A model generated the notes under the pieces. It had not been told where the DNA came from. It made no database searches and saw only the letters and a list, made by a program, of their open reading frames with translations. Positions 47,547 through 60,164 of a stretch of DNA of 64,000 nucleotides are shown here, piece by piece. Where the stretch lies: NCBI GenBank assembly GCA_022414725.1, contig CM039465.1, positions 24,147,193-24,211,192 on the forward strand. Direction: 5' to 3'. The stretch is from Microglena sp. YARC. Taxonomy: Eukaryota; Chlorophyta; Chlorophyceae; Chlamydomonadales; Chlamydomonadaceae. Within the stretch, counting starts at the first letter, position 1. Every line of letters starts with the position of its first letter. A program made the translations under genes and the position numbers.

Positions 47547-48317
47547 TAAGTATAAGCACTTCCGATTTTTGAAACGGTCAAGTAGGATAGAGGCACATCG
47601 TGTCAGTCGATATCAGGGTTGAGGGGTGGTCTACACGAAGCGTGTTGCAGGATGCACACAGATTTTGGGGGGTCCGTTGCATCTCACAGAGTACGGCTGC
47701 GTCGTACACACAACTTTTTCAATCACATCAGCATCTCATTAAAGTCGTCACATCAGCATTTTTGTGTTGGCTCCTTGACTAGGGTTCTCCATTCATTAGA
47801 TAGCAGGGCCAGGCTGGCGCCTAAGCATCCAGGCTGTCATCGAAGCAACATCAGCATTTTTGTGTTGGCTCCTTGACTAGGGTTCTCCATTCATTAGATA
47901 GCAGTGCCAGGCTGGCGCCTGAGCATCCAGCCTGTCATCATCATCGTCACATCAGCATTTTGGTAGGATCCTCAAGTAGGGTTCTCCATTCATTGGATAG
48001 CAGTGCCAGGCTGGCGCCATCAACCACTCTGTCATCGAAGCGACATCAGCATGTTGGTTGGATCCTCATCTAGGGCTTTCCATTCATTGGATAGAAGTGC
48101 CAGGCTGGCGCCTGAGCATCCAGGCTGTCATCAAAGCAACATCAGCAGTTTGGTTGGATCCTCAACTAGGGCTTTCCATTCATTGGATAGCAGTGCCAGG
48201 CTGGCTCCATCAACCACTCTGTCATCGAAGCGACAGCAGCATTTTGGTTGGATCTTCAACTAGGGCTTTCCATTCATTGGATAGCAGTGCCAGGCTGGCG
48301 CCTGAGCATCCAGGCTG
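47547..48317 (-). repeat. Six copies of the DBT last-exon tail downstream of its stop codon
   Basis: On the minus strand GCCAGCCTGGCACTGCTATC plus CAATGAATGGAAAGCCCTAG and (in most) ATGCTGATGTCRCTTCGATG repeats at about 97-bp spacing, near 48267, 48174, 48077, 47983, 47887 and 47786. They copy the last ~75 coding nt and the stop with some 3' UTR (CAGCCTGGATGCTCAGG). Copies far from the exon are more diverged. 47547-47700 is unassigned. Confidence 0.9.
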
Positions 48318-48444
48318 TCATCGAAGTGACATCAGCATTTTGGTTGGATCCTCAACTAGGGCTTTCCATTCATTGGATAGCAGTGCCAGGCTGGCACCAT
48401 CAACCACTCTGTGATCAGCTCCCCAGCTGACTCCCATGCTGGAC
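48318..48444 (-). CDS. DBT: DBT terminal exon (catalytic D-H-R-V-V-D-G)
   Basis: The acceptor TTATTTGCAG precedes GTCCAGCATGGGAGTCAGC; the first G completes the Lys codon left by the previous exon. There are 42 codons to TGA at 48320-48318. D-H-R-V-V-D-G lies near the start, and W-K-A-L-V-E-D-P-T-K-M-L-M closes the domain. The full length of the homologous end is present, so the exon is complete. Confidence 0.85.
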
Positions 48445-51400
48445 CTGCAAATAAACAAATAAAAAATAAATAAACAAATAAATACATAAATAAATACATA
48501 CATAAATACATAAATAAATAAATGAATAAATAAATAGGGCAGCTTATTACGAGGCGTGAGGTTGAGGGGACCAGTCCGTTTGCTTGCGCTGGGGCCAACC
48601 ACCAAGCCTGCAAACACAATGATTTAAAAAGTGTTCACCATCATCATCATCATCATCATCATCATTAGCAGCAGCATCGACGCTTGGTGCTCTGTTCAAC
48701 ATGATTTATAAAATAATGCAGCGCTTTCTGTTCAGGCTTAAGGCTTTAAAACCCTAAGCCCTTAAAACTAACTTTGCTACAACCACCCCATGCTCATCAA
48801 AGCTCGGTACTTTGAGCATCCTGATCAGAACCAATAATAAACCATACAATGTAATACATGCACTTGGCAATAACCGACCCATGCTCATCAAAGCTTTGTG
48901 CTATGTTCACCATGATAAAAACAAGAAGAAAACATATAACTATATGGGTTATTACACACACTTGGCTACAACCGCCCCATGCTCATAAACACTCGTTACT
49001 TTGCGCATTATGATTAGAGACAAGAATAAACAACATGGTGCAGTACGCATACTTGGCTACAACTGTCCCATGCTCATCAAAGCTCAGTACTTGGCACACC
49101 ATGATAAGAAACAAGAATGAAGCATATGACCATACGAGGTAGTACACGCACTTGGCAACAATCGCCCCATGCTCATCAAAGCTTTGTACTTTGCGCACCA
49201 TGATTACGAACAAGAATAAAGCATATGACCATACGGGTAGTACACGCACTTGGCAACAACTAACCCATGCTCATCAAAGCTTGCTACTTGGCACACCATA
49301 ATAAGAAACAAGAAGACAGCATGTGACTATATGACCATATGACCATATGAGGTAGTACACGGACTTGGCAACAACCAACCAATGCACATCGAAGCCCGGT
49401 ATTTTGCGCACCATGATTAGAAACAAGAATAACACATATGACCCGCTGTGACCAGTATTAATGAAGCATATGACCATATGACTAAACACGCACTTGGCAA
49501 CAACCGCCCCATGCTCATCAAAGCTGATTACTTTGCACACCATAATTAGAAACAAGAATGAACCACGCAGTAATAATACAACATACAATTGACGTAGCCT
49601 GGTACTATTCAGTACAAAATACAATTGACGTAGCCTGGTACTATTCAGGTTTATGTTAAAGAGGAAGGGTGATTTCTCAAGTACTTGGCAACAACCGAGT
49701 CATGATCATCAAAGCTTGCTACTTAGCGCACCATAGAATTATGTAATAATCATACAAAAAGCAATTGACATAGCCTGCACACATACTTGGCAACAACCGA
49801 ACCATGGTCAGCAAAGCTTGCTACTTTGCGCACCATGATTAGAACACAAGAATAAAGCATATGTCTATATGAGGTAATACACACACACTTGGCAAAAAAC
49901 AACCCATGCTCATCAAAAATTGGTACTTTGCACACCTTAATTAGAAACAAAAATGAAGCACGCGATAATGATCCAAACGCAATTGACATAGCCTGATGCT
50001 ATACAGGGTTATGATAAAGAGGAAGGGTATTTGCTCACGTACTTTGTAACAACCGAGCCATGGTCATCAATCTTGCTACCTGGTCCACCATGATTAGAAA
50101 CAAGACTAGAGCATGTGACTATATTAGGTAATATACGCACTTGGCAACAACCGAACCATGCTCATGAAAGATTGGTGCTATGTGCACCATGATTGGAAAC
50201 AAGAATAAACCATATAACTACATTAGATAATAAACGTACTTGGCAACAAGCGACCCATGCCCATCAAAGCTTGGCACTTAATGCACCATGATTGGAAACA
50301 AGAATAAACCATATAACTACATTAGATAATAAACGTACTTGGCAACAAGCAACCCATGCCCATCAAAGCTTGGCACTTAATGCACCATGATTGGAAACAA
50401 GAATAAACCATATAACTACATTAGATAATAAACGTACTTGGCAACAAGCGACCCATGCCCATCAAAGCTTGGCACTTAATGCACCATGATTGGAAACAAG
50501 AATAAACCATATAACTACATTAGATAATAAACGTACTTGGCAACAAGCGAACCATGCCCATCAAAGCTTGGCACTTAATGCACCATGATTGGAAACAAGA
50601 ATAAACCATATAACTACATTAGATAATAAACGTACTTGGCAACAAGCAACCCATGCCCATCAAAGCTTGGCACTTAATGCACCATGATTGGAAACAAGAA
50701 TAAACCATATAACTACATTAGATAATAAACGTACTTGGCAACAAGCGACCCATGCCCATCAAAGCTTGGCACTTAATGCACCATGATTGGAAACAAGAAT
50801 AAACCATATAACTACATTAGATAATAAACGTACTTGGCAACAAGCAACCCATGCCCATCAAAGCTTGGCACTTAATGCACCATGATTGGAAACAAGAATA
50901 AACCATATAACTACATTAGATAATAAACGTACTTGGCAACAAGCGACCCATGCCCATCAAAGCTTGGCACTTAATGCACCATGATTGGAAACAAGAATAA
51001 ACCATATAACTACATTAGATAATAAACGTACTTGGCAACAAGCGACCCATGCCCATCAAAGCTTGGCACTTAATGCACCATGATTGGAAACAAGAATAAA
51101 CCATATAACTACATTAGATAATAAACGTACTTGGCAACAAGCGAACCCATGCCCATCAAAGCTTGGCACTTAATGCACCATGATTGGAAACAAGAATAAA
51201 CCATATAACTACATTAGATAATAAACGTACTTGGCAACAAGCGACCCATGCCCATCAAAGCTTGGCACTTAATGCACCATGATTGGAAACAAGAATAAAC
51301 CATATAAACTACATTAGATAATAAACGTACTTGGCAACAAGCAACCCATGCCCATCAAAGCTTGGCACTTAATGCACCATGATTGGAAACAAGAATAAAC

Positions 51401-54400
51401 CATATAACTACATTAGATAATAAACGTACTTGGCAACAAGCAACCCATGCCCATCAAAGCTTGGCACTTAATGCACCATGATTGGAAACTAGAATAAACC
51501 ATATAACTACATTAGATAATAAACGTACTTGGCAACAAGCGACCCATGCCCATCAAAGCTTGGCACTTAATGCACCATGATTGGAAACAAGAATAAACCA
51601 TATAACTACATTAGATAATAAACGTACTTGGCAACAAGCGACCCATGCCCATCAAAGCTTGGCACTTAATGCACCATGATTGGAAACAAGAATAAACCAT
51701 ATAACTACATTAGATAATAAACGTACTTGGCAACAAGCGACCCATGCCCATCAAAGCTTGGCACTTAATGCACCATGATTGGAAACAAGAATAAACCATA
51801 TAACTACATTAGATAATAAACGTACTTGGCAACAAGCGACCCATGCCCATCAAAGCTTGGCACTTAATGCACCATGATTGGAAACAAGAATAAACCATAT
51901 AACTACATTAGATAATAAACGTACTTGGCAACAAGCGACCCATGCCCATCAAAAGCTTGGCACTTAATGCACCATGATTGGAAACAAGAATAAACCATAT
52001 AACTACATTAGATAATAAACGTACTTGGCAACAAGCGACCCATGCCCATCAAAGCTTGGCACTTAATGCACCATGATTGGAAACAAGAATAAACCATATA
52101 ACTACATTAGATAATAAACGTACTTGGCAACAAGCGACCCATGCCCATCAAAGCTTGGCACTTAATGCACCATGATTGGAAACAAGAATAAACCATATAA
52201 CTACATTAGATAATAAACGTACTTGGCAACAAAGCGACCATGCCCATCAAAGCTTGGCACTTAATGCACCATGATTGGAAACAAGAATAAACCATATAAC
52301 TACATTAGATAATAAACGTACTTGGCAACAAGCGAACCCATGCCCATCAAAGCTTGGCACTTAATGCACCATGATTGGAAACAAGAATAAACCATATAAC
52401 TACATTAGATAATAAACGTACTTGGCAACAAGCGACCCATGCCCATCAAAGCTTGGCACTTAATGCACCATGATTGGAAACAAGAATAAACCATATAACT
52501 ACATTAGATAATAAACGTACTTGGCAACAAGCGACCCATGCCCATCAAAGCTTGGCACTTAATGCACCATGATTGGAAACAAGAATAAACCATATAACTA
52601 CATTAGATAATAAACGTACTTGGCAACAAGCGACCCATGCCCATCAAAGCTTGGCACTTAATGCACCATGATTGGAAACAAGAATAAACCATATAACTAC
52701 ATTAGATAATAAACGTACTTGGCAACAAGCGAACCCATGCCCATCAAAGCTTGGCACTTAATGCACCATGATTGGAAACAAGAATAAACCATATAACTAC
52801 ATTAGATAATAAACGTACTTGGCAACAAGCGACCCATGCCCATCAAAGCTTGGCACTTAATGCACCATGATTGGAAACAAGAATAAACCATATAACTACA
52901 TTAGATAATAAACGTACTTGGCAACAAGCGACCCATGCCCATCAAAGCTTGGCACTTAATGCACCATGATTGGAAACAAGAATAAACCATATAACTACAT
53001 TAGATAATAAACGTACTTGGCAACAAGCGACCCATGCCCATCAAAGCTTGGCACTTAATGCACCATGATTGGAAACAAGAATAAACCATATAACTACATT
53101 AGATAATAAACGTACTTGGCAACAAGCGACCCATGCCCATCAAAGCTTGGCACTTAATGCACCATGATTGGAAACAAGAATAAACCATATAACTACATTA
53201 GATAATAAACGTACTTGGCAACAAGCGACCCATGCCCATCAAAGCTTGGCACTTAATGCACCATGATTGGAAACAAGAATAAACCATATAACTACATTAG
53301 ATAATAAACGTACTTGGCAACAAGCGACCCATGCCCATCAAAGCTTGGCACTTAATGCACCATGATTGGAAACAAGAATAAACCATATAAACTACATTAG
53401 ATAATAAACGTACTTGGCAACAAGCGACCCATGCCCATCAAAGCTTGGCACTTAATGCACCATGATTGGAAAACAAGAATAAACCATATAACTACATTAG
53501 ATAATAAACGTACTTGGCAACAAGCAACCCATGCCCATCAAAGCTTGGCACTTAATGCACCATGATTGGAAACAAGAATAAACCATATAACTACATTAGA
53601 TAATAAACGTACTTGGCAACAAGCACCCATGCCCATCAAAGCTTGGCACTTAATGCACCATGATTGGAAACAAGAATAAACCATATAACTACATTAGATA
53701 ATAAACGTACTTGGCAACAAGCAACCCATGCCCATCAAAGCTTGGCACTTAATGCACCATGATTGGAAACAAGAATAAACCATATAACTACATTAGATAA
53801 TACACGTACTTGGCAACAAGCGACCCATGCCCATCAAAGCTTGGCACTTAATGCACCATGATTGGAAACAAGAATAAACCATATAACTACATTAGATAAT
53901 AAACGTACTTGGCAACAAGCGACCCATGCCCATCAAAGCTTGGCACTTAATGCACCATGATTGGAAACAAGAATAAACCATATAACTACATTAGATAATA
54001 AACGTACTTGGCAACAAGCGACCCATGCCCATCAAAGCTTGGCACTTAATGCACCATGATTGGAAACAAGAATAAACCATATAACTACATTAGATAATAA
54101 ACGTACTTGGCAACAAGCGACCCATGCCCATCAAAGCTTGGCACTTAATGCACCATGATTGGAAACAAGAATAAACCATATAACTACATTAGATAATAAA
54201 CGTACTTGGCAACAAGCGACCCATGCCCATCAAAGCTTGGCACTTAATGCACCATGATTGGAAACAAGAATAAACCATATAACTACATTAGATAATAAAC
54301 GTACTTGGCAACAAGCACCCATGCCCATCAAAGCTTGGCACTTAATGCACCATGATTGGAAACAAGAATAAACCATATAACTACATTAGATAATAAACGT

Positions 54401-57400
54401 ACTTGGCAACAAGCGACCCATGCCCATCAAAGCTTGGCACTTAATGCACCATGATTGGAAACAAGAATAAACCATATAACTACATTAGATAATAAACGTA
54501 CTTGGCAACAAGCAACCCATGCCCATCAAAGCTTGGCACTTAATGCACCATGATTGGAAACAAGAATAAACCATATAACTACATTAGATAATAAACGTAC
54601 TTGGCAACAAGCGACCCATGCCCATCAAAGCTTGGCACTTAATGCACCATGATTGGAAACAAGAATAAACCATATAACTACATTAGATAATAAACGTACT
54701 TGGCAACAAGCGACCCATGCCCATCAAAGCTTGGCACTTAATGCACCATGATTGGAAACAAGAATAAACCATATAACTACATTAGATAATAAACGTACTT
54801 GGCAACAAGCACCCATGCCCATCAAAGCTTGGCACTTAATGCACCATGATTGGAAACAAGAATAAACCATATAACTACATTAGATAATAAACGTACTTGG
54901 CAACAAGCGACCCATGCCCATCAAAGCTTGGCACTTAATGCACCATGATTGGAAACAAGAATAAACCATATAACTACATTAGATAATAAACGTACTTGGC
55001 AACAAGCACCCATGCCCATCAAAGCTTGGCACTTAATGCACCATGATTGGAAACAAGAATAAACCATATAACTACATTAGATAATAAACGTACTTGGCAA
55101 CAAGCGACCCATGCCCATCAAGCTTGGCACTTAATGCACCATGATTGGAAACAAGAATAAACCATATAACTACATTAGATAATAAACGTACTTGGCAACA
55201 AGCGACCCATGCCCATCAAAGCTTGGCACTTAATGCACCATGATTGGAAACAAGAATAAACCATATAACTACATTAGATAATAAACGTACTTGGCAACAA
55301 GCGACCCATGCCCATCAAAGCTTGGCACTTAATGCACCATGATTGGAAACAAGAATAAACCATATAACTACATTAGATAATAAACGTACTTGGCAACAAG
55401 CGACCCATGCCCATCAAAGCTTGGCACTTAATGCACCATGATTGGAAACAAGAATAAACCATATAACTACATTAGATAATAAACGTACTTGGCAACAAGC
55501 GACCCATGCCCATCAAAGCTTGGCACTTAATGCACCATGATTGGAAACAAGAATAAACCATATAACTACATTAGATAATAAACGTACTTGGCAACAAGCG
55601 ACCCATGCCCATCAAAGCTTGGCACTTAATGCACCATGATTGGAAACAAGAATAAACCATATAACTACATTAGATAATAAACGTACTTGGCAACAAGCGA
55701 CCCATGCCCATCAAAAGCTTGGCACTTAATGCACCATGATTGGAAACAAGAATAAACCATATAACTACATTAGATAATAAACGTACTTGGCAACAAGCGA
55801 CCCATGCCCATCAAAGCTTGGCACTTAATGCACCATGATTGGAAACAAGAATAAACCATATAACTACATTAGATAATAAACGTACTTGGCAACAAGCGAC
55901 CCATGCCCATCAAAGCTTGGCACTTAATGCACCATGATTGGAAACAAGAATAAACCATATAACTACATTAGATAATAAACGTACTTGGCAACAAGCGACC
56001 CATGCCCATCAAAGCTTGGCACTTAATGCACCATGATTGGAAACAAGAATAAACCATATAACTACATTAGATAATAAACGTACTTGGCAACAAGCGACCC
56101 ATGCCCATCAAAGCTTGGCACTTAATGCACCATGATTGGAAACAAGAATAAACCATATAACTACATTAGATAATAAACGTACTTGGCAACAAGCGAACCC
56201 ATGCCCATCAAAGCTTGGCACTTAATGCACCATGATTGGAAACAAGAATAAACCATATAACTACATTAGATAATAAACGTACTTGGCAACAAGCGAACCC
56301 ATGCCCATCAAAGCTTGGCACTTAATGCACCATGATTGGAAACAAGAATAAACCATATAACTACATTAGATAATAAACGTACTTGGCAACAAGCGACCCA
56401 TGCCCATCAAAGCTTGGCACTTAATGCACCATGATTGGAAACAAGAATAAACCATATAACTACATTAGATAATAAACGTACTTGGCAACAAGCGACCCAT
56501 GCCCATCAAAGCTTGGCACTTAATGCACCATGATTGGAAACAAGAATAAACCATATAACTACATTAGATAATAAACGTACTTGGCAACAAGCGACCCATG
56601 CCCATCAAAGCTTGGCACTTAATGCACCATGATTGGAAACAAGAATAAACCATATAACTACATTAGATAATAAACGTACTTGGCAACAAGCGACCCATGC
56701 CCATCAAAGCTTGGCACTTAATGCACCATGATTGGAAACAAGAATAAACCATATAACTACATTAGATAATAAACGTACTTGGCAACAAGCGAACCCATGC
56801 CCATCAAAGCTTGGCACTTAATGCACCATGATTGGAAACAAGAATAAACCATATAACTACATTAGATAATAAACGTACTTGGCAACAAGCGACCCATGCC
56901 CATCAAAGCTTGGCACTTAATGCACCATGATTGGAAACAAGAATAAACCATATAACTACATTAGATAATAAACGTACTTGGCAACAAGCAACCCATGCCC
57001 ATCAAAGCTTGGCACTTAATGCACCATGATTGGAAACAAGAATAAACCATATAACTACATTAGATAATAAACGTACTTGGCAACAAGCGACCCATGCCCA
57101 TCAAAGCTTGGCACTTAATGCACCATGATTGGAAACAAGAATAAACCATATAACTACATTAGATAATAAACGTACTTGGCAACAAGCGACCCATGCCCAT
57201 CAAAGCTTGGCACTTAATGCACCATGATTGGAAACAAGAATAAACCATATAACTACATTAGATAATAAACGTACTTGGCAACAAGCAACCCATGCCCATC
57301 AAAAGCTTGGCACTTAATGCACCATGATTGGAAACAAGAATAAACCATATAACTACATTAGATAATAAACGTACTTGGCAACAAGCGACCCATGCCCATC

Positions 57401-60164
57401 AAAGCTTGGCACTTAATGCACCATGATTGGAAACAAGAATAAACCATATAACTACATTAGATAATAAACGTACTTGGCAACAAGCGACCCATGCCCATCA
57501 AAGCTTGGCACTTAATGCACCATGATTGGAAACAAGAATAAACCATATAACTACATTAGATAATAAACGTACTTGGCAACAAGCGACCCATGCCCATCAA
57601 AGCTTGGCACTTAATGCACCATGATTGGAAACAAGAATAAACCATATAACTACATTAGATAATAAACGTACTTGGCAACAAGCGACCCATGCCCATCAAA
57701 GCTTGGCACTTAATGCACCATGATTGGAAACAAGAATAAACCATATAACTACATTAGATAATAAACGTACTTGGCAACAAGCGACCCATGCCCATCAAAG
57801 CTTGGCACTTAATGCACCATGATTGGAAACAAGAATAAACCATATAACTACATTAGATAATAAACGTACTTGGCAACAAGCGACCCATGCCCATCAAAGC
57901 TTGGCACTTAATGCACCATGATTGGAAACAAGAATAAACCATATAACTACATTAGATAATAAACGTACTTGGCAACAAGCGACCCATGCCCATCAAAGCT
58001 TGGCACTTAATGCACCATGATTGGAAACAAGAATAAACCATATAACTACATTAGATAATAAACGTACTTGGCAACAAGCACCCATGCCCATCAAAGCTTG
58101 GCACTTAATGCACCATGATTGGAAACAAGAATAAACCATATAACTACATTAGATAATAAACGTACTTGGCAACAAGCGACCCATGCCCATCAAAGCTTGG
58201 CACTTAATGCACCATGATTGGAAACAAGAATAAACCATATAACTACATTAGATAATAAACGTACTTGGCAACAAGCGACCCATGCCCATCAAAGCTTGGC
58301 ACTTAATGCACCATGATTGGAAACAAAGAATAAACCATATAACTACATTAGATAATAAACGTACTTGGCAACAAGCGACCCATGCCCATCAAAGCTTGGC
58401 ACTTAATGCACCATGATTGGAAACAAGAATAAACCATATAACTACATTAGATAATAAACGTACTTGGCAACAAGCGACCCATGCCCATCAAAGCTTGGCA
58501 CTTAATGCACCATGATTGGAAACAAGAATAAACCATATAACTACATTAGATAATAAACGTACTTGGCAACAAGCGACCCATGCCCATCAAAGCTTGGCAC
58601 TTAATGCACCATGATTGGAAACAAGAATAAACCATATAACTACATTAGATAATAAACGTACTTGGCAACAAGCGACCCATGCCCATCAAAGCTTGGCACT
58701 TAATGCACCATGATTGGAAACAAGAATAAACCATATAACTACATTAGATAATAAACGTACTTGGCAACAAGCGACCCATGCCCATCAAAGCTTGGCACTT
58801 ATATGCACCATGATTGGAAACAAGAATAAACCATATAACTACATTAGATAATAAACGTACTTGGGCAACAAGCGACCCATGCCCATCAAAGCTTGGCACT
58901 TAATGCACCATGATTGGAAACAAGAATAAACCATATAACTACATTAGATAATAAACGTACTTGGCAACAAGCGACCATGCCCATCAAAGCTTGGCACTTA
59001 ATGCACCATGATTGGAAACAAGAATAAACCATATAACTACATTAGATAATAAACGTACTTGGCAACAAGCGACCCATGCCCATCCAAAGCTTGGCACTTA
59101 ATGCACCATGATTGGAAAACAAGAATAAACCATATAACTACATTAGATAATAAACGTACTTGGCAACAAGCAACCCATGCCCATCAAAGCTTGGCACTTA
59201 ATGCACCATGATTGGAAACAAGAATAAACCATATAACTACATTAGATAATAAACGTACTTGGCAACAAGCAACCCATGCCCATCAAAGCTTGGCACTTAA
59301 TGCACCATGATTGGAAACAAGAATAAACCATATAACTACATTAGATAATAAACGTACTTGGCAACAAGCGACCCATGCCCATCAAAGCTTGGCACTTAAT
59401 GCACCATGATGTGAAACAAGTATAAACCATATAACTACATTAGATAATAAACGTACTTGGCAACAAGCGACCCATGCCCATCAAAGCTTGGCACTTAATG
59501 CACCACAAGCCATATAACTACATTAGATATAACGTACTTGGCAACAAGCGACCCATGCCCATCAAAGCTTGGCACTTAATGCACCATGATTGGAAACAAG
59601 AATAAACCATATAACTACATTAGATAATACACGTACTTGGCAACAAGCGACCCATGCCCATCAAAGCTTGGCACTTAATGCACCATGATTGGAAACAAGA
59701 ATAAACCATACAGCTACATTAGATAATAAACGTTCTTGGCAACAAGCGACCCATGCCCATCAAAGCTTGGCACTTAATGCACCATGATTGGAAACAAGAA
59801 GAGAGCATGTGACCAAATGAGGTAGTACACAAACTTGGCAACAACCAAGCCATGCTCATCAAAGCTTGCTACTTTGCGCTCCATAGAATTTCGCACGCAA
59901 TAATCATACAAAAAGCAATTGACAGAGCCTGCACACGTACTTGGCAACAACCGAACCATGGTCATCAAAGCTTGCTACTTTGCGCTCCATATAATTACGC
60001 ACGCAATAATCATACAAAAAGCAATTGACATAGCCTGCACACGTACTTGGCAACAACCGAACCATGGTCGTCAAAGCTGGCTACTTTGCGCACACGCCCG
60101 AGCGCGACGATAGCAACCTCGGGTGGGTTCACCAGAGGGCTGGCGTAGATACCACCAATCGTTC
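48318..60164 (-). CDS. DBT: Gene C: branched-chain 2-oxoacid dehydrogenase E2 (lipoamide acyltransferase), last two exons
   Basis: The exons 60164-60047 (118 nt) and 48444-48318 (127 nt) encode the C-terminal ~80 residues. The first reads [G]-T-I-G-G-I-Y-A-S-P-L-V-N-P-P-E-V-A-I-V and A-L-G-R-V-R-K-V-A-S-F-D-D-H-G-S-V-V-A-K. The second reads S-S-M-G-V-S-W-G-A-D-H-R-V-V-D-G-A-S, ending D-P-T-K-M-L-M-S-L-R and TGA. P-P-E-V-A-I, S-W-x-A-D-H-R-V-x-D-G and the short end after P-x-x-M-L are as in BCKDH E2; the His-x-x-x-Asp-Gly motif carries the catalytic histidine. The enzyme moves the branched acyl group from lipoyl-lysine to CoA in mitochondrial valine, leucine and isoleucine breakdown. Upstream exons (lipoyl and E1/E3-binding domains) lie right of the window. 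The intron between these exons is 11.6 kb of tandem repeats. A DLAT/DLST identity is less likely. Confidence 0.85.
48445..50190 (-). repeat. DBT last intron, 3' part: AAATA repeats and diverged exon-edge copies
   Basis: Next to the acceptor is a TATTTATTTA-type run (48449-48536). 48540-48615 is non-repetitive. An ATC run is at 48637-48665. From about 48775 to 50190, diverged units recur (ACTTGGCAACAACCG, CCATGCTCATCAAAGCT, TTGCGCACCATGATTAGAAA). On the minus strand these read A-S-F-D-E-H-G-x-V-V-A-K/GTRCGTG, copies of the penultimate-exon end. Spacing varies from ~75 to 170 bp. Confidence 0.85.
50190..59793 (-). repeat. 99-bp tandem array, about 97 copies, seeded by the DBT penultimate-exon edge
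   Basis: The unit is 99 bp: TACTTGGCAACAAGCGACCC, ATGCCCATCAAAGCTTGGCA, CTTAATGCACCATGATTGGA, AACAAGAATAAACCATATAA, CTACATTAGATAATAAACG. On the minus strand it carries GCTTTGATGGGCATGGGTCG plus CTTGTTGCCAA/GTACGT, aligning with exon end GCTTTGACGACCATGGTTCG plus GTTGTTGCCAA/GTACGT. Copies are nearly identical; the common variants are GCGACCC, GCAACCC, GCACCC and GCGAACCC at one site. Units near 59400-59800 are more variable. No ORF persists. Confidence 0.97.
59794..60046 (-). repeat. Exon-proximal copies of the DBT penultimate-exon edge
   Basis: Two to three copies (near 59838-59880 and 59939-59985) closely match the exon end: on the minus strand GCGCAAAGTAGCAAGCTTTG, ATGACCATGGTTCGGTTGTT and GCCAA/GTACGTGTGCAGGC. 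They retain far more exon sequence than the homogenised 99-bp units, giving a gradient of similarity away from the exon. Confidence 0.9.
60047..60164 (-). CDS. DBT: DBT penultimate exon
   Basis: Acceptor ACCCCACCTCCAG, donor GTTGTTGCCAA/GTACGTGTG. Its first two bases (GA) complete a Gly codon after S-N-I-G of the preceding exon. It reads T-I-G-G-I-Y-A-S-P-L-V-N-P-P-E-V-A-I-V-A, then L-G-R-V-R-K-V, and ends G-S-V-V-A-[K] in phase 2. The coding sequence is GC-rich and codon-like, in contrast to the AT-rich array on one side and the G-rich array on the other. Confidence 0.85.

Noticed and set aside
48540..48612. An additional DBT exon between the two called ones (minus frame L-V-V-G-P-S-A-S-K)
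   Set aside because: The two called exons already join in phase with the family's conserved spacing, leaving no residues for an extra exon.
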